A stretch of DNA of 64,000 nt, taken from assembly GCF_004571025.1 (NCBI RefSeq), contig NZ_SPQT01000014.1, positions 62,001 to 126,000 on the forward strand, written 5' to 3'. Source of the stretch: Bradyrhizobium niftali (GTDB lineage: Bacteria > Pseudomonadota > Alphaproteobacteria > Rhizobiales > Xanthobacteraceae). Each line of letters begins with the position of its first letter. Position 1 is the stretch's first letter. Shown here one piece after another: positions 8,864 to 16,848 of this stretch. Both the position numbers and the translations under genes were made by a program. The notes beneath the pieces are model-generated. The model saw only the letters and a program-made list of their open reading frames with translations. It searched no databases and was not told where the DNA came from.

Positions 8864-9040
8864 CTAGCTCGCCGGCCCTTCGGGCGACACGCGGTCCGCG
8901 AACTCGGCGCACTCGCTTTGCAGCACCTCGCGCGCGAATTCGATGATCTTCTGCTTGTTCGCCGTTTCCCGCACGGCGAAAAACACGCGGTTCAATTCCA
9001 GGCCGAGCACGCTGTTGAGGGCGATGTTCTCGTCGTCCAT
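8864..9040 (-). CDS. Small hypothetical protein (58 aa), divergent from bjaR
   Basis: A short acidic protein reading MDDENIALNSVLGLELNRVF, then an amphipathic helix rich in Glu, Lys and Ala (ETANKQKIIEFAREVLQSECAEFADRV). No family was recognised. The start chosen has a purine-rich GCGGGAAA stretch seven bases upstream; a longer frame to 9109 would begin with a Cys-rich segment that translates the 13-base direct repeats and is less likely. It is divergent from the quorum-sensing regulator gene and shares its 181-base control region, so co-regulation is possible. Confidence 0.6.
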   Translation of the reverse strand: MDDENIALNSVLGLELNRVFFAVRETANKQKIIEFAREVLQSECAEFADRVSPEGPAS

Positions 9041-9055
9041 CGTGGGTTTCCCGCA

Positions 9056-9118
9056 TTGTACGCCACAGCTTTGTACGCCACAGGTGTAACTTGACGTCAC
9101 TTCTTCCACAAGTAGATT
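9056..9118. promoter_or_regulatory. Divergent control region: tandem 13-bp direct repeats and bjaR promoter
   Basis: TTGTACGCCACAG occurs twice, at 9056-9068 and 9071-9083, 15 bases apart. Just downstream is a plausible sigma-70 promoter for bjaR: TTGACG at 9091-9096, a 16-base spacer, and TAGATT at 9113-9118. The -35 lies inside an 8-base palindrome, TGACGTCA (9092-9099). The repeats sit immediately upstream of the -35, where an activator would bind. On the opposite strand the first repeat ends in TACAAT, a possible -10 for the 58-residue gene. Confidence 0.55.
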
Positions 9119-9221
9119 GAAGCTTCGGAGCGGGTGGATACCGGAGAACTACGGAAGCAGCGAATTGAGGCAGCCCCCGAATACGTGCTATAGCGGACGG
9201 CGAGGGTCAGGAAACGCACCG

Positions 9222-9950
9222 ATGTCCGCCGTCGATTATGGCCGGGAAGCGCTCGACTTCATCGAAGGCCTGGATACCTATCGCAAGGTACCGGACGCCA
9301 TGGACGCGCTTGAAACGGCCTTCGGCCGTTTCGGCTTCGAAACCATCATCGTGACGGGATTGCCGAATCCCGATCAGCGATTTGCGCAGATGGTGCTCGC
9401 CAAGCGCTGGCCGGCGGGATGGTTCAATCTCTACACCCAGAACAATTACGACCGCTTCGATCCCGTGGTGCGGCTGTGCCGGCAATCGGTCAATCCGTTC
9501 GAGTGGTCGGAGGCGCCGTATGATGCCGAGCTCGAGCCGAACGCGGCCGAGGTGATGAACCGCGCCGGCGATTTTCGCATGTCGCGCGGCTTCATCGTGC
9601 CGATCCACGGACTCACCGGCTATGAAGCCGCGGTGTCGCTCGGCGGCGTGCATCTGGACCTCAATCCCCGCAGCAAGCCGGCCCTGCACCTGATGGCGAT
9701 GTATGGCTTCGACCACATTCGCCGTCTGCTCGAGCCGACGCCGTATCCGTCGACGCGTCTCACTCCGCGCGAGCGCGAGGTGATCGCCTGGGCCTCGCAG
9801 GGCAAGTCGGCTTGGGAAATCGGCGAGATCCTGCACATCACGCAGCGCACCGCCGAAGAGCATCTTGCAACCGCTGCGCGCAAGCTCGGTGCTGTCAACC
9901 GTACGCATGCGGTTGCGCTGGCGATTCGCCACAAGATCATCAATCCCTGA
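9222..9950 (+). CDS. bjaR: LuxR-family acyl-homoserine-lactone receptor BjaR
   Basis: Quorum-sensing transcription factor of 242 residues. The N-terminal half is an autoinducer-binding domain with the conserved aromatic/acidic pattern WFNLYTQNNYDRFDPVV. The C-terminus is a LuxR helix-turn-helix (LTPREREVIAWASQGKSAWEIGEIL, about 175-200, then TAEEHL). The start is the ATG reading MSAVDYGREALDF, preceded by GAGGGTCAGG; the frame is open upstream to 9117, but that part overlaps the promoter. It is followed by the synthase gene after 83 bases. Known for this family: BjaR responds to isovaleryl-homoserine lactone in B. diazoefficiens. Confidence 0.93.
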   Translation: MSAVDYGREALDFIEGLDTYRKVPDAMDALETAFGRFGFETIIVTGLPNPDQRFAQMVLAKRWPAGWFNLYTQNNYDRFDPVVRLCRQSVNPFEWSEAPYDAELEPNAAEVMNRAGDFRMSRGFIVPIHGLTGYEAAVSLGGVHLDLNPRSKPALHLMAMYGFDHIRRLLEPTPYPSTRLTPREREVIAWASQGKSAWEIGEILHITQRTAEEHLATAARKLGAVNRTHAVALAIRHKIINP

Positions 9951-9959
9951 GCGACGTAC

Positions 9960-9973
9960 TGGGAAATTTCCCA
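9960..9973. promoter_or_regulatory. lux-box-like perfect palindrome upstream of bjaI
   Basis: TGGGAAATTTCCCA is a perfect 14-base palindrome, 60 bases upstream of the bjaI start and 9 bases after the bjaR stop. Position and symmetry fit a BjaR operator for autoinduction of bjaI. LuxR-type sites are usually 18-20 bp dyads, so the core may extend imperfectly on both sides. Confidence 0.75.
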
Positions 9974-10005
9974 ATATCGAACCTGCCTCTTTTCGCAGAG
10001 GGTGC

Positions 10006-10028
10006 CCCCCATTGAGGCTGAATGGGGG
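10006..10028 (+). promoter_or_regulatory. Hairpin masking the bjaI ribosome binding site
   Basis: CCCCCATT (10006-10013), a 7-base loop, and AATGGGGG (10021-10028) form a perfect 8-bp stem in the bjaI leader. The 3' arm holds the only Shine-Dalgarno-like run (GGGGG), five bases before the ATG at 10034. It also holds an in-frame ATG at 10022 that is a poorer start. The stem would block initiation unless opened. Confidence 0.6.
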
Positions 10029-10033
10029 TTTTC

Positions 10034-10693
10034 ATGATTCATGCAATTTCCGCGGTCAATCGCCACTTATACGAAGACGTAATCGAGCAGCACTTCCGGC
10101 TGCGCCATGAGATCTTTGTCGAGGAGCGCCATTGGGAGGCGCTGCGCAGGCCGGATGGCCGCGAGATCGATTCCTATGACGACGAGGACACCGTCTATCT
10201 GCTTGCGCTGGAGGGCCGGCGCATCGTCGGCGGTCACCGGCTCTACCCGACGACCAAGCCCTCGATGATGAGCGAGGTCTTCCCGCACCTGGCGGCGGTA
10301 CGCGGCTGCCCCTCAGATCCGCTGATCTGGGAATGGTCGCGCTACTTCGTCGTCCGCGATCGCCGCGACGGCGCTCTCAACCTGCAACTGATGGCGGCGG
10401 TGCAGGAGTTCTGCCTCGGCCAGGGAATCGCGCAGGTCAGCGCGATCATGGAAACCTGGTGGTTGCCGCGCTTTCACGAGGCCGGCTTCGTCGTGACGCC
10501 GCTCGGCCTGCCGGCTCTGGTCGAGAGCGCCTGGACCATGGCGGCCACCATCGACATTCGTCGCCAGACGCTCGATGCCCTGCATGATCGCATCGGCATG
10601 GCTTCGATCGTGCAACAGGACGGCCCGCGTCTGGACGCCGTCGCCCGTGCCAACCTCTGCGGCCTCGCTGCCGCGCAACGAAAGAGCGCCTGA
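10034..10693 (+). CDS. bjaI: Isovaleryl-homoserine lactone synthase BjaI (LuxI family)
   Basis: LuxI-family synthase of 219 residues. The invariant residues appear in order: RLRHEIFVEERHW (Arg, Phe, Trp), EIDSYDDEDTVYLLA (Asp, Asp), GGHRLYPTTKPSMM, and WEWSRYFVVR (Glu, Ser, Arg). From established knowledge, BjaI is unusual in using isovaleryl-CoA rather than acyl-ACP; the close resemblance I recall to the B. diazoefficiens protein supports the same product here. The start is the ATG reading MIHAISAVNRH, which has the better spacing to GGGGG; an in-frame ATG at 10022 would add four residues. A 72-residue gene follows after one base. Confidence 0.93.
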   Translation: MIHAISAVNRHLYEDVIEQHFRLRHEIFVEERHWEALRRPDGREIDSYDDEDTVYLLALEGRRIVGGHRLYPTTKPSMMSEVFPHLAAVRGCPSDPLIWEWSRYFVVRDRRDGALNLQLMAAVQEFCLGQGIAQVSAIMETWWLPRFHEAGFVVTPLGLPALVESAWTMAATIDIRRQTLDALHDRIGMASIVQQDGPRLDAVARANLCGLAAAQRKSA

Positions 10694-10694
10694 A

Positions 10695-10913
10695 ATGTCG
10701 AACATGATGCGGGACAGCCAGATCATGGCGCTAATCAAGGACGAGAATCTCGGCTACATGTCCGACATGGCGCTCGAGCTGGCGCAGATGGCGGACGACT
10801 CTGGACTGACGACGCTCGCCTATCTGTTCCGGATGGCAGCACTGGAGGCCTCGACGGCAAACAACGTGGTCGCCGGCCCGGACGATCTTCCCCACCAGAT
10901 GACGTCGCACTAG
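10695..10913 (+). CDS. Small helical protein (72 aa) coupled to bjaI
   Basis: Begins one base after the bjaI stop, so it is almost surely on the same mRNA and translationally coupled. It reads MSNMMRDSQIMALIKDENLGYMSDMALELAQMADDSGLTTLAYLFRMAALEA and then a polar tail. It is Met- and Leu-rich, predicted all-helical, without signal peptide or membrane segment. No family was recognised. A role in modulating the quorum system is possible from position alone. Confidence 0.75.
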   Translation: MSNMMRDSQIMALIKDENLGYMSDMALELAQMADDSGLTTLAYLFRMAALEASTANNVVAGPDDLPHQMTSH

Positions 10914-11297
10914 ACGCAGCCTTCTTCACTTCCTTCATTCCGACGACGTCCTCACCCTCTCCCCGGCCTACCCGGGGGGAGGGTGATTACTTCTGAGCGT
11001 TTGCAAGAGGTCGTCATGCCCGGCCATGACGCCGTGGATGCGTTAGTGCTCAAGCTCTCAGTTCGGGTGCGGCAGGTTGCCCCATGCCGCGCGGCAGCCT
11101 TCTTGCATCGCGGGACAGGTTTCGGCCGTTTGCGCCGGGATGCAACAAAGTGCATGTTTGGTGTCAAATCGCTCTTGCCTCGGCACGATACTGCCATTAC
11201 CCATTTTTCGGCCTTGAAGAGGCAGGGGGAGCTCTTTCACTGATGGCGACTGTGTTCGAACATCGGCGCGACGCTGCGTGCGCCTGAAAGAGTCTTG
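10914..11297. other. 384-base gap: R1 palindrome plus putative BoxR operator, no gene seen
   Basis: This gap separates the bja genes from the second Liv cluster. It holds an R1-type palindrome at 10951-10985 and the 14-base motif at 11141-11154 described separately. Short frames on both strands here have no convincing ribosome site or protein-like composition. Confidence 0.6.
11141..11154. promoter_or_regulatory. Putative BoxR operator upstream of second Liv cluster
   Basis: TGCA-ACAAAG-TGCA matches the TGCA-N6-TGCA pattern known for BzdR/BoxR-type benzoyl-CoA regulators. The last 11 of its 14 bases are identical to the site at 25968-25981 upstream of boxC (TGAA-ACAAAG-TGCA), and the identity runs on through the next three bases (TGT). 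It lies 143 bases before the first permease gene. Confidence 0.55.
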
Positions 11298-12215
11298 ATG
11301 CTGCTCGTCGTCGAACAGTTCCTGAACGGATTGCAGTTTGGCCTGCTGCTGTTCCTGCTCGCCGCCGGCCTGACGCTGGTGTTCGGGATCATGGATCTCG
11401 TCAACCTCGCGCACGGCTCGCTCTACATGATGGGCGCCTATTTCGCCGCGACCTTCGCGGCCTGGACCGGCAGCTTCCTGCTCGGTGCGCTGATGGCGCT
11501 CGGTGCAACGCTCGTGCTCGGCATCGTGCTCGAGATGACGGCGCTGCGGCATCTCTACGGCCGCGACCATCTCGACCACGTGCTCGCGACGTTCGGCCTG
11601 ATCCTGTTCTTCAATGAAGCGGTGCGGCTGATCTGGGGCCCGGCGGGCCTCGCGCTGCCGCTGCCGGCCTGGCTCACCGTGCCGGTGCCGATCCTGCCCG
11701 GCATTCACTATCCCGCCTATCGCCTCGCCATCATCGTGGTGGCGCTGCTGGTCGCGCTTCTGCTCTATCTCGGCGTGATGCGCACCCGCATCGGCATGCT
11801 GATCCGGGCCGGTGCCTCCAACCGCGAGATGATCGGCGCGCTCGGCATCAACATCAAGCTGCTCTACACGCTGGTGTTCGGGCTCGGTGCGGCGCTCGCC
11901 GGCCTTGCCGGCCTGATGCAGGCGCCGATCCTCACCGTGCAGATCGGGATGGGCGAGAACATCCTGATCCTCGCCTTCGTCATCATCGTGATCGGCGGCA
12001 TCGGCTCGATCCGCGGCGCGTTCCTGGCCGCGATCTTCGTCGGCATGATCGACACGCTCGGCCGCGCCTTCCTGCCCAACCTGCTGCGGCAGGTGCTGAG
12101 CGGCGCCGCCGCCTCCACCGCCGCGCCCGCGCTGTCGTCCATGCTGATCTACCTGCTGATGGCGATCGTGCTGGTGGTGCGGCCGGAGGGGCTGTTTCCG
12201 GCCAATCGTCGATGA
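11298..12215 (+). CDS. Branched-chain-type ABC transporter permease (LivH type), second set
   Basis: Inner-membrane permease of 305 residues. The LivH hallmark MDLVNLAHGSLYMMGAYFAA lies near residue 37 and several long hydrophobic segments follow. The start chosen is the ATG reading MLLVVEQFLNGLQ, with GAAAGAG ten bases upstream; an in-frame TTG one codon earlier is possible. It overlaps the next permease gene by four bases. No binding-protein gene accompanies this set. A BoxR-like operator upstream suggests an aromatic acid such as benzoate as substrate. Confidence 0.92.
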   Translation: MLLVVEQFLNGLQFGLLLFLLAAGLTLVFGIMDLVNLAHGSLYMMGAYFAATFAAWTGSFLLGALMALGATLVLGIVLEMTALRHLYGRDHLDHVLATFGLILFFNEAVRLIWGPAGLALPLPAWLTVPVPILPGIHYPAYRLAIIVVALLVALLLYLGVMRTRIGMLIRAGASNREMIGALGINIKLLYTLVFGLGAALAGLAGLMQAPILTVQIGMGENILILAFVIIVIGGIGSIRGAFLAAIFVGMIDTLGRAFLPNLLRQVLSGAAASTAAPALSSMLIYLLMAIVLVVRPEGLFPANRR

Positions 12216-13156
12216 AGGCTTTCACTGTGAGCAAGGCCGCCACGGCCCTGATGCTGGCGGGCCTCGTGCTGCTGCCGCTCTATTCGCAGCTCTCCGGCAA
12301 CGTCTTCATCCTGACGCTGTTCACCCGCATCGTCATCCTGGCGCTGGCCGCCGCGAGCCTCAACCTCATCATGGGGTTTGGCGGCATGATGAGCTTTGGC
12401 CACGCCGCCTATCTCGGCATCGGCGGCTACGCCGTCGGCATGCTCGCGCAGGAAGGCGTCGGCTCCGGCTGGATCCAGTTTCCGGTCGCGCTCGCGGCCT
12501 CCGCGACTTACGCGCTGGTGATCGGCGCGCTCAGCTTGCGCACCCGCGGCGTCTATTTCATCATGATCACGCTGGCCTTTGCGCAGATGGCCTATTACGT
12601 CGCCTCGGGGCTGGCGCGGTACGGCGGCGATGACGGCCTCACCGTCTACAAGCGCAGCGACTTCTCCGGCCTGGTCAATCTCGGCAACCGCACGCAGTTC
12701 TACTATCTCTGCCTCGCCTGCCTGTTCGCCGTACTCATCCTGATCTGGCGCATCGTCAATTCGCGCTTCGGCCTCGTGGTGCAGGGCCTGCGCTCCAACG
12801 AGCAGCGCATGCAGGCGATCGGCTTTCCTGCCAAGCGCTACCAGCTGGTCTGCTTCGTCATCTCGGGCATGATGTGCGGACTTGCCGGCGCGCTGCTCGC
12901 CAACAATACCGACTTCATCAGCCCGGCCGTGATGTACTGGACGCGGTCAGGCGACCTCATGGTGATGGTGATCCTCGGCGGTATGGGTACGCTGTTCGGC
13001 CCGGTCATGGGCGCCGTGGTGTTCCTGCTGCTGGAAGAATTCCTGTCGCAGATCACCGAGTACTGGGCGCTGATCATGGGACCGCTGCTGCTGTTGATCG
13101 TGCTGTTCGGGCGCGGCGGCATCATGGGCGCGCTCGGGAGGGCTGGCCGTGGCTGA
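12212..13156 (+). CDS. Branched-chain-type ABC transporter permease (LivM type), second set
   Basis: Inner-membrane permease, 314 residues, with the LivM hallmark LNLIMGFGGMMSFGHAAYLGIGGYA and the RTRGVYFIMITLAFAQM coupling segment. The ATG overlaps the LivH stop by four bases and its 3' end overlaps the LivG start by eight, so the four genes form one compact operon. Together with the LivH-type protein it should form the channel. Confidence 0.92.
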   Translation: MKAFTVSKAATALMLAGLVLLPLYSQLSGNVFILTLFTRIVILALAAASLNLIMGFGGMMSFGHAAYLGIGGYAVGMLAQEGVGSGWIQFPVALAASATYALVIGALSLRTRGVYFIMITLAFAQMAYYVASGLARYGGDDGLTVYKRSDFSGLVNLGNRTQFYYLCLACLFAVLILIWRIVNSRFGLVVQGLRSNEQRMQAIGFPAKRYQLVCFVISGMMCGLAGALLANNTDFISPAVMYWTRSGDLMVMVILGGMGTLFGPVMGAVVFLLLEEFLSQITEYWALIMGPLLLLIVLFGRGGIMGALGRAGRG

Positions 13157-13916
13157 ACCCTTGCTCCGCGTCGAGAAGCTGGTGCGCCGCTTCGGCGGCA
13201 TCATCGCGACGGACAACGTCTCGCTCGACGTAGCTAGCGGTGAGCTGCACGCCATCATCGGCCCGAACGGCGCCGGCAAGACCACGCTGATCAGCCAGCT
13301 CACCGGGCATCTCGAGCCGCATTCCGGCAGCGTTTCGCTCGGCGGTCGCGACATAACCCACCTGCCGGCCTATCGCCGCTGCGCGCTGGGGCTGGCGCGG
13401 TCGTTCCAGATCACCTCGCTGCTGCTCGACTTCACCGCCGCCGACAATGTCGCGCTGGCGGCGCAGGCCCATGCCGGCACCTCGTTTCGCTTCTTTGCCG
13501 ATGCGCGCAAGGAAAAGGGCCTGCGCGATGCCGCCCATGCCGCGCTCGACCGCGTGGGCCTGTTGCATCGCGCCGACGTCGTGGTGTCGAGGCTCAGCCA
13601 TGGCGAGCGCCGCGAGCTGGAGCTTGCGGTCGCGCTGGCCAGCAAGCCGAAATTGCTCCTGCTCGACGAGCCCATGGCCGGCCTCGGCGTCACCGAATCC
13701 CAGCGCATGGTCAAGCTGCTCCAGGAGTTGCGGAAAGAGGTCTCGATCGTGCTGGTCGAGCACGACATGCCGGCGGTGTTCGCGCTGGCCGACCGCATCT
13801 CGGTGCTTGTCTATGGCCGCGTCATCGCCTCGGGCGATCCGGCTGCGATCCGCGCCAACGATGACGTCAAGCGCGCCTATCTCGGCGACCAGCATGTGGT
13901 GACGCACCATGGCTGA
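13149..13916 (+). CDS. Branched-chain-type ABC transporter ATP-binding protein (LivG type), second set
   Basis: ATPase of 255 residues with Walker A GPNGAGKTT, signature LSHGERRELELA, Walker B LLLLDEPMAGLGV and switch His in VLVEHDM. Starts inside the 3' end of the LivM gene and overlaps the LivF gene by eight bases. LSHGERR instead of LSGGQ is common in LivG-type proteins. Confidence 0.92.
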   Translation: MAEPLLRVEKLVRRFGGIIATDNVSLDVASGELHAIIGPNGAGKTTLISQLTGHLEPHSGSVSLGGRDITHLPAYRRCALGLARSFQITSLLLDFTAADNVALAAQAHAGTSFRFFADARKEKGLRDAAHAALDRVGLLHRADVVVSRLSHGERRELELAVALASKPKLLLLDEPMAGLGVTESQRMVKLLQELRKEVSIVLVEHDMPAVFALADRISVLVYGRVIASGDPAAIRANDDVKRAYLGDQHVVTHHG

Positions 13917-14622
13917 CACGCTGCTCGACGTCGACGGCATCGAGACCTGCTACGGCCTCAGCCAAGTGCTGTTCGGCCTGTCGCTGTCGATCAAGCCGGG
14001 CGAGATGGTCTCGCTGATGGGCCGCAACGGCATGGGCAAGACCACGACCATCCGCTCCATCATGGGCCTGACGCCGGCACGCGCCGGCGCGATCCGTTTC
14101 GCAGGTGCTGAAGTCAGGCAGCTGCCGTCGTACAGAATTGCAAAACTCGGCGTCGGCCTGGTGCCCGAGGGGCGCCAGATCTTCCCGAACCTGACCGTGC
14201 GCGAAAATCTCGTTGCGGCCGCCGCCGACCGCTTCAGCAGCAGCAATCCCTGGACGCTGGCTTCGATCTACGTGATGTTCCCGCGCCTTGCCGAACGCGC
14301 GTCCAACATGGGCAACCAGCTCTCCGGCGGCGAGCAGCAGATGCTGGCGATCGGCCGCGCGCTGATGACCAACCCGAAACTCCTCATTCTGGATGAAGCG
14401 ACCGAGGGCCTCGCGCCATTGATCCGCGAAGAAATCTGGAATTGCCTGTCGCTGCTCAAGAGCCGGGGACAGTCGATCCTGGTCGTCGACAAGAACGTCG
14501 ACCACCTCGCCCGCATCTGCGACCGCCACTTCATCATCGAGCGCGGCAAGACGGTGTGGAGCGGCACGTCGCACGAGCTGATGGCCGAGCCGGATCTGCA
14601 GCACAAATATCTGGGGATTTAG
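13909..14622 (+). CDS. Branched-chain-type ABC transporter ATP-binding protein (LivF type), second set
   Basis: ATPase of 237 residues with Walker A GRNGMGKTT, signature LSGGEQQMLAIGRAL and Walker B LLILDEATEGLAP, in LivF order. The switch histidine of most ABC ATPases is replaced: the segment reads ILVVDKNVDHL, where a relative has VEQN or VEHD. That variation occurs in some LivF proteins. It ends the operon; no downstream transporter component or binding protein follows. Confidence 0.92.
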   Translation: MADTLLDVDGIETCYGLSQVLFGLSLSIKPGEMVSLMGRNGMGKTTTIRSIMGLTPARAGAIRFAGAEVRQLPSYRIAKLGVGLVPEGRQIFPNLTVRENLVAAAADRFSSSNPWTLASIYVMFPRLAERASNMGNQLSGGEQQMLAIGRALMTNPKLLILDEATEGLAPLIREEIWNCLSLLKSRGQSILVVDKNVDHLARICDRHFIIERGKTVWSGTSHELMAEPDLQHKYLGI

Positions 14623-14702
14623 CGGAGGGTGAGGGGCGGGACGCAGGCCGTCTCACCAAGTGTCGTCCCGGCGAAGGCCGGGGAGAGAGTTGTGCGAGCC
14701 AA

Positions 14703-15029
14703 TCACCAATAAATCCCATGCCGATGCAGCTCGCGGATCACGCGCGCCTCGGTCGGCGGCTGGCGGCGCTTTGGCTTTGCCGTTTCGGTCGTGGCGACCA
14801 CCGCTGCGGCGGTGGGCCGAGTGGATGTTGTGGCAACCGGAGCGGTCGCGACTGGCGCGGCTGCCGCCGGGGCCGGCATCGTCTGTGGCGCGGCCGTTGC
14901 CGTCGCGGCCGGCTGCTCGGTCGCCTGCTGGCTGGAATTGGTCGTCGCCAGGCTCAGGCTCCGCGAACCGCCGGCATACGCCTCGGTTGCTAGCAGCGAC
15001 ATTGCCGTGATCAGGACCAGCCTGCGCAT
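14703..15029 (-). CDS. Small exported Ala/Thr/Pro-rich protein
   Basis: 108 residues. A signal peptide (MRRLVLITAMSLLATEAYA) is followed by a low-complexity stretch of Ala, Thr and Pro, then a basic tail KPKRRQPPTEARVIRELHRHGIYW. The middle looks like a flexible linker; the C-terminal helix may be the functional part. No domain name was recognised. It is convergent with the LivF gene. Confidence 0.7.
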   Translation of the reverse strand: MRRLVLITAMSLLATEAYAGGSRSLSLATTNSSQQATEQPAATATAAPQTMPAPAAAAPVATAPVATTSTRPTAAAVVATTETAKPKRRQPPTEARVIRELHRHGIYW

Positions 15030-15359
15030 GGAAATCCCCGTTATCAGGTCAATCCATCTTACCCAATTCGCACGCGCCGGCGACTAACGCGCGAGGTGGT
15101 GCGTGCCGATTTCGATCAGGGTGGCCCGGCAGGACAAGCGATAGATCAGACTGAACAATTGAGCCAACATGACCGAACTCCATTGTTGATCATCGTCCAG
15201 AACTCTAGACCCCGTGTCTTTCCGGCGGTTTTCGAGGGGAGAGGAAAATGGCTTCGTCGGATGGGGATGAGATGTCGTCGGAACAGGCGGGACGAAGTCG
15301 CCTCACAGGGGCGTGAGGCGTGCGCTATGGCGCTCGCCAGGCCTGCCCGTCGAGGGGTG
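15030..15359. other. 330-base gap: one hairpin, no clear gene
   Basis: This gap separates the small exported protein from the glutamine-synthetase-like gene. It holds a perfect 8-bp stem, CGCCTCAC at 15299-15306 with GTGAGGCG at 15313-15320, lacking a T-run on either side. A 22-codon frame at 15248-15316 has a good GGGGAGAGG site but nothing else in its favour. Confidence 0.5.
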
Positions 15360-16808
15360 TCAGAACACCTCGAAATATTCCCGATGCTCCCAGTCGGTGA
15401 CCTCGGCGAGGAAGCGATCGATCTCGGCGTTCTTGATGTGGGTGTAGTAGTCGACGAACTCGGCGCCGAGCTTCTCGCGGAAGAACGGATCGTCCTTCAG
15501 CGCGGCGACCGCGTCGCGCAGCGACTTCGGCAGCAGCGGCGCCTTGGTCTCGTAGGGCGTGTCGGCCGACGGGCCCGGATCGAGCTTGCGGTCGACGCCG
15601 TCGAGACCCGAAAGAATCTGCGAGGCCATGTAGAGATAGGGATTGGCGGCGGGCTCGCCGATGCGGTTCTCGAGGCGCGTGGCGGCATCGCCGGCAGCCC
15701 CGAGCACGCGGATCATCACGCCGCGATTGTCGCGGCCCCAGATCGCGCGGTCAGGGGCCAGCGAATAGGAGCGGTAGCGCTTGTAGCCGTTGATGGTCGG
15801 GGTGGTGAACACGGTGGACGCGCGGGCGTGGTCGAGCAGGCCGGCAAGGTAGGCGCGGCCGAACGCGCTGAGCGGCTCGCCGCCTGTCTTGACCGTTTCC
15901 TTGGCCATGAACTGGTTCTCGCCGCTGGTGCGCGAGACGATCGACTGGTGCAGATGCCAGCCGCTCGCGAACAGGTTCGGCAGTTTCGGCCGGCACATGA
16001 AGGTGGCGTGATAGCCGTGGCGGCGGGCGATCTGCTTCACCGCGGAGCGGAACAGCACCATGTTGTCGGCGGGCTCCAGCCCCTTCCTCGGCGCGAAGGT
16101 GAACTCGCACTGGCTTGGCCCGAACTCGACCTCGACCGAACGCAAGGGCAGCCCGAGTGCGACGACGTCGCGACGCAGGATCTCCAGCACCGGCTCCATC
16201 TGATCGAAGCGCTGCTCGGTGAGGTACTGGTAGCCGTGGCTGAGCAGGCTCACCGAGGGCGGGGTCCCGGGCTGGCCGGCGTCCTCCGCACGCATATGCG
16301 GATCGTCGAGCTTGAAGATGTGGAATTCGACCTCGAGCCCGGCGACGAAATCGTGGCCGCGGCCAGCGAGATCATCGAGCACCTGGCGATAAAGCCCGCG
16401 CGTTGCGAACGGCACGGGGCGGCCGTCATTGAAATAGAGGTCGCACAGCACCCAGCCGGTCGTCGGCGCCCATGGCAGCACGCGGAACGTGGTGGGATCG
16501 GCGACCATCAGCACGTCGGCCGCACCCTCCATCTCCTTCATGCCGAAGCCGCCGCCTGACGTGAACACCGGAAACACCGTGCGGTGCGAGGTGTCTTTCG
16601 CCAGCATGGTGGTGGTGATGGAGCAGCCGCTCTCCAGCGCGGCGATCGCCTCCGCAGCGATGATGGTCTTGCCGCGCAGGATACCGTGCTGGTCCGGGAA
16701 GGCGAGGCGGATGACTTCGAGGTTTTTCTCCTCGACGATGCGCCGCATGCGCGTCGCCGCGTCCCTCTGCTCATCCGACCACAGCGCATGACGCGCGACG
16801 AAGGTCAC
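15360..16808 (-). CDS. Glutamine-synthetase-family ligase (gamma-glutamyl ligase type)
   Basis: ATP-dependent ligase of the GlnA fold, 482 residues. The catalytic landmarks are intact: GLEVEF, SGWHLHQSI (GxHxH), NGYKRYR, NRGVMIR and LENRIGEPAANPYLY. Sequence and gene context differ from housekeeping GlnA, so it more likely gamma-glutamylates an amine than ammonia (inference). The start chosen is a GTG preceded by AAGGAGAG at ideal spacing; a longer frame to 16847 lacks one. It sits beside a Rieske oxygenase on the same strand, a pairing seen in aniline oxidation where a GlnA-like enzyme makes gamma-glutamylanilide for the dioxygenase. Confidence 0.85.
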   Translation of the reverse strand: MTFVARHALWSDEQRDAATRMRRIVEEKNLEVIRLAFPDQHGILRGKTIIAAEAIAALESGCSITTTMLAKDTSHRTVFPVFTSGGGFGMKEMEGAADVLMVADPTTFRVLPWAPTTGWVLCDLYFNDGRPVPFATRGLYRQVLDDLAGRGHDFVAGLEVEFHIFKLDDPHMRAEDAGQPGTPPSVSLLSHGYQYLTEQRFDQMEPVLEILRRDVVALGLPLRSVEVEFGPSQCEFTFAPRKGLEPADNMVLFRSAVKQIARRHGYHATFMCRPKLPNLFASGWHLHQSIVSRTSGENQFMAKETVKTGGEPLSAFGRAYLAGLLDHARASTVFTTPTINGYKRYRSYSLAPDRAIWGRDNRGVMIRVLGAAGDAATRLENRIGEPAANPYLYMASQILSGLDGVDRKLDPGPSADTPYETKAPLLPKSLRDAVAALKDDPFFREKLGAEFVDYYTHIKNAEIDRFLAEVTDWEHREYFEVF

Positions 16809-16848
16809 TGCTATCTCTCCTTGATACTCGGTACGAGCATAGTCCACG

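Noticed and set aside
9960..9973. The palindrome as an intrinsic terminator of bjaR.
   Set aside because: A short AT-rich centre with no T-run; better explained as an operator in front of bjaI.
11084..11287. A short plus-strand frame upstream of the second Liv set.
   Set aside because: It covers the putative BoxR site, lacks a ribosome site and has no protein-like pattern.
15248..15316. A 22-codon frame with a strong GGGGAGAGG site in the gap before the GlnA-like gene.
   Set aside because: No conserved features and no partner; a good ribosome site alone is not enough.
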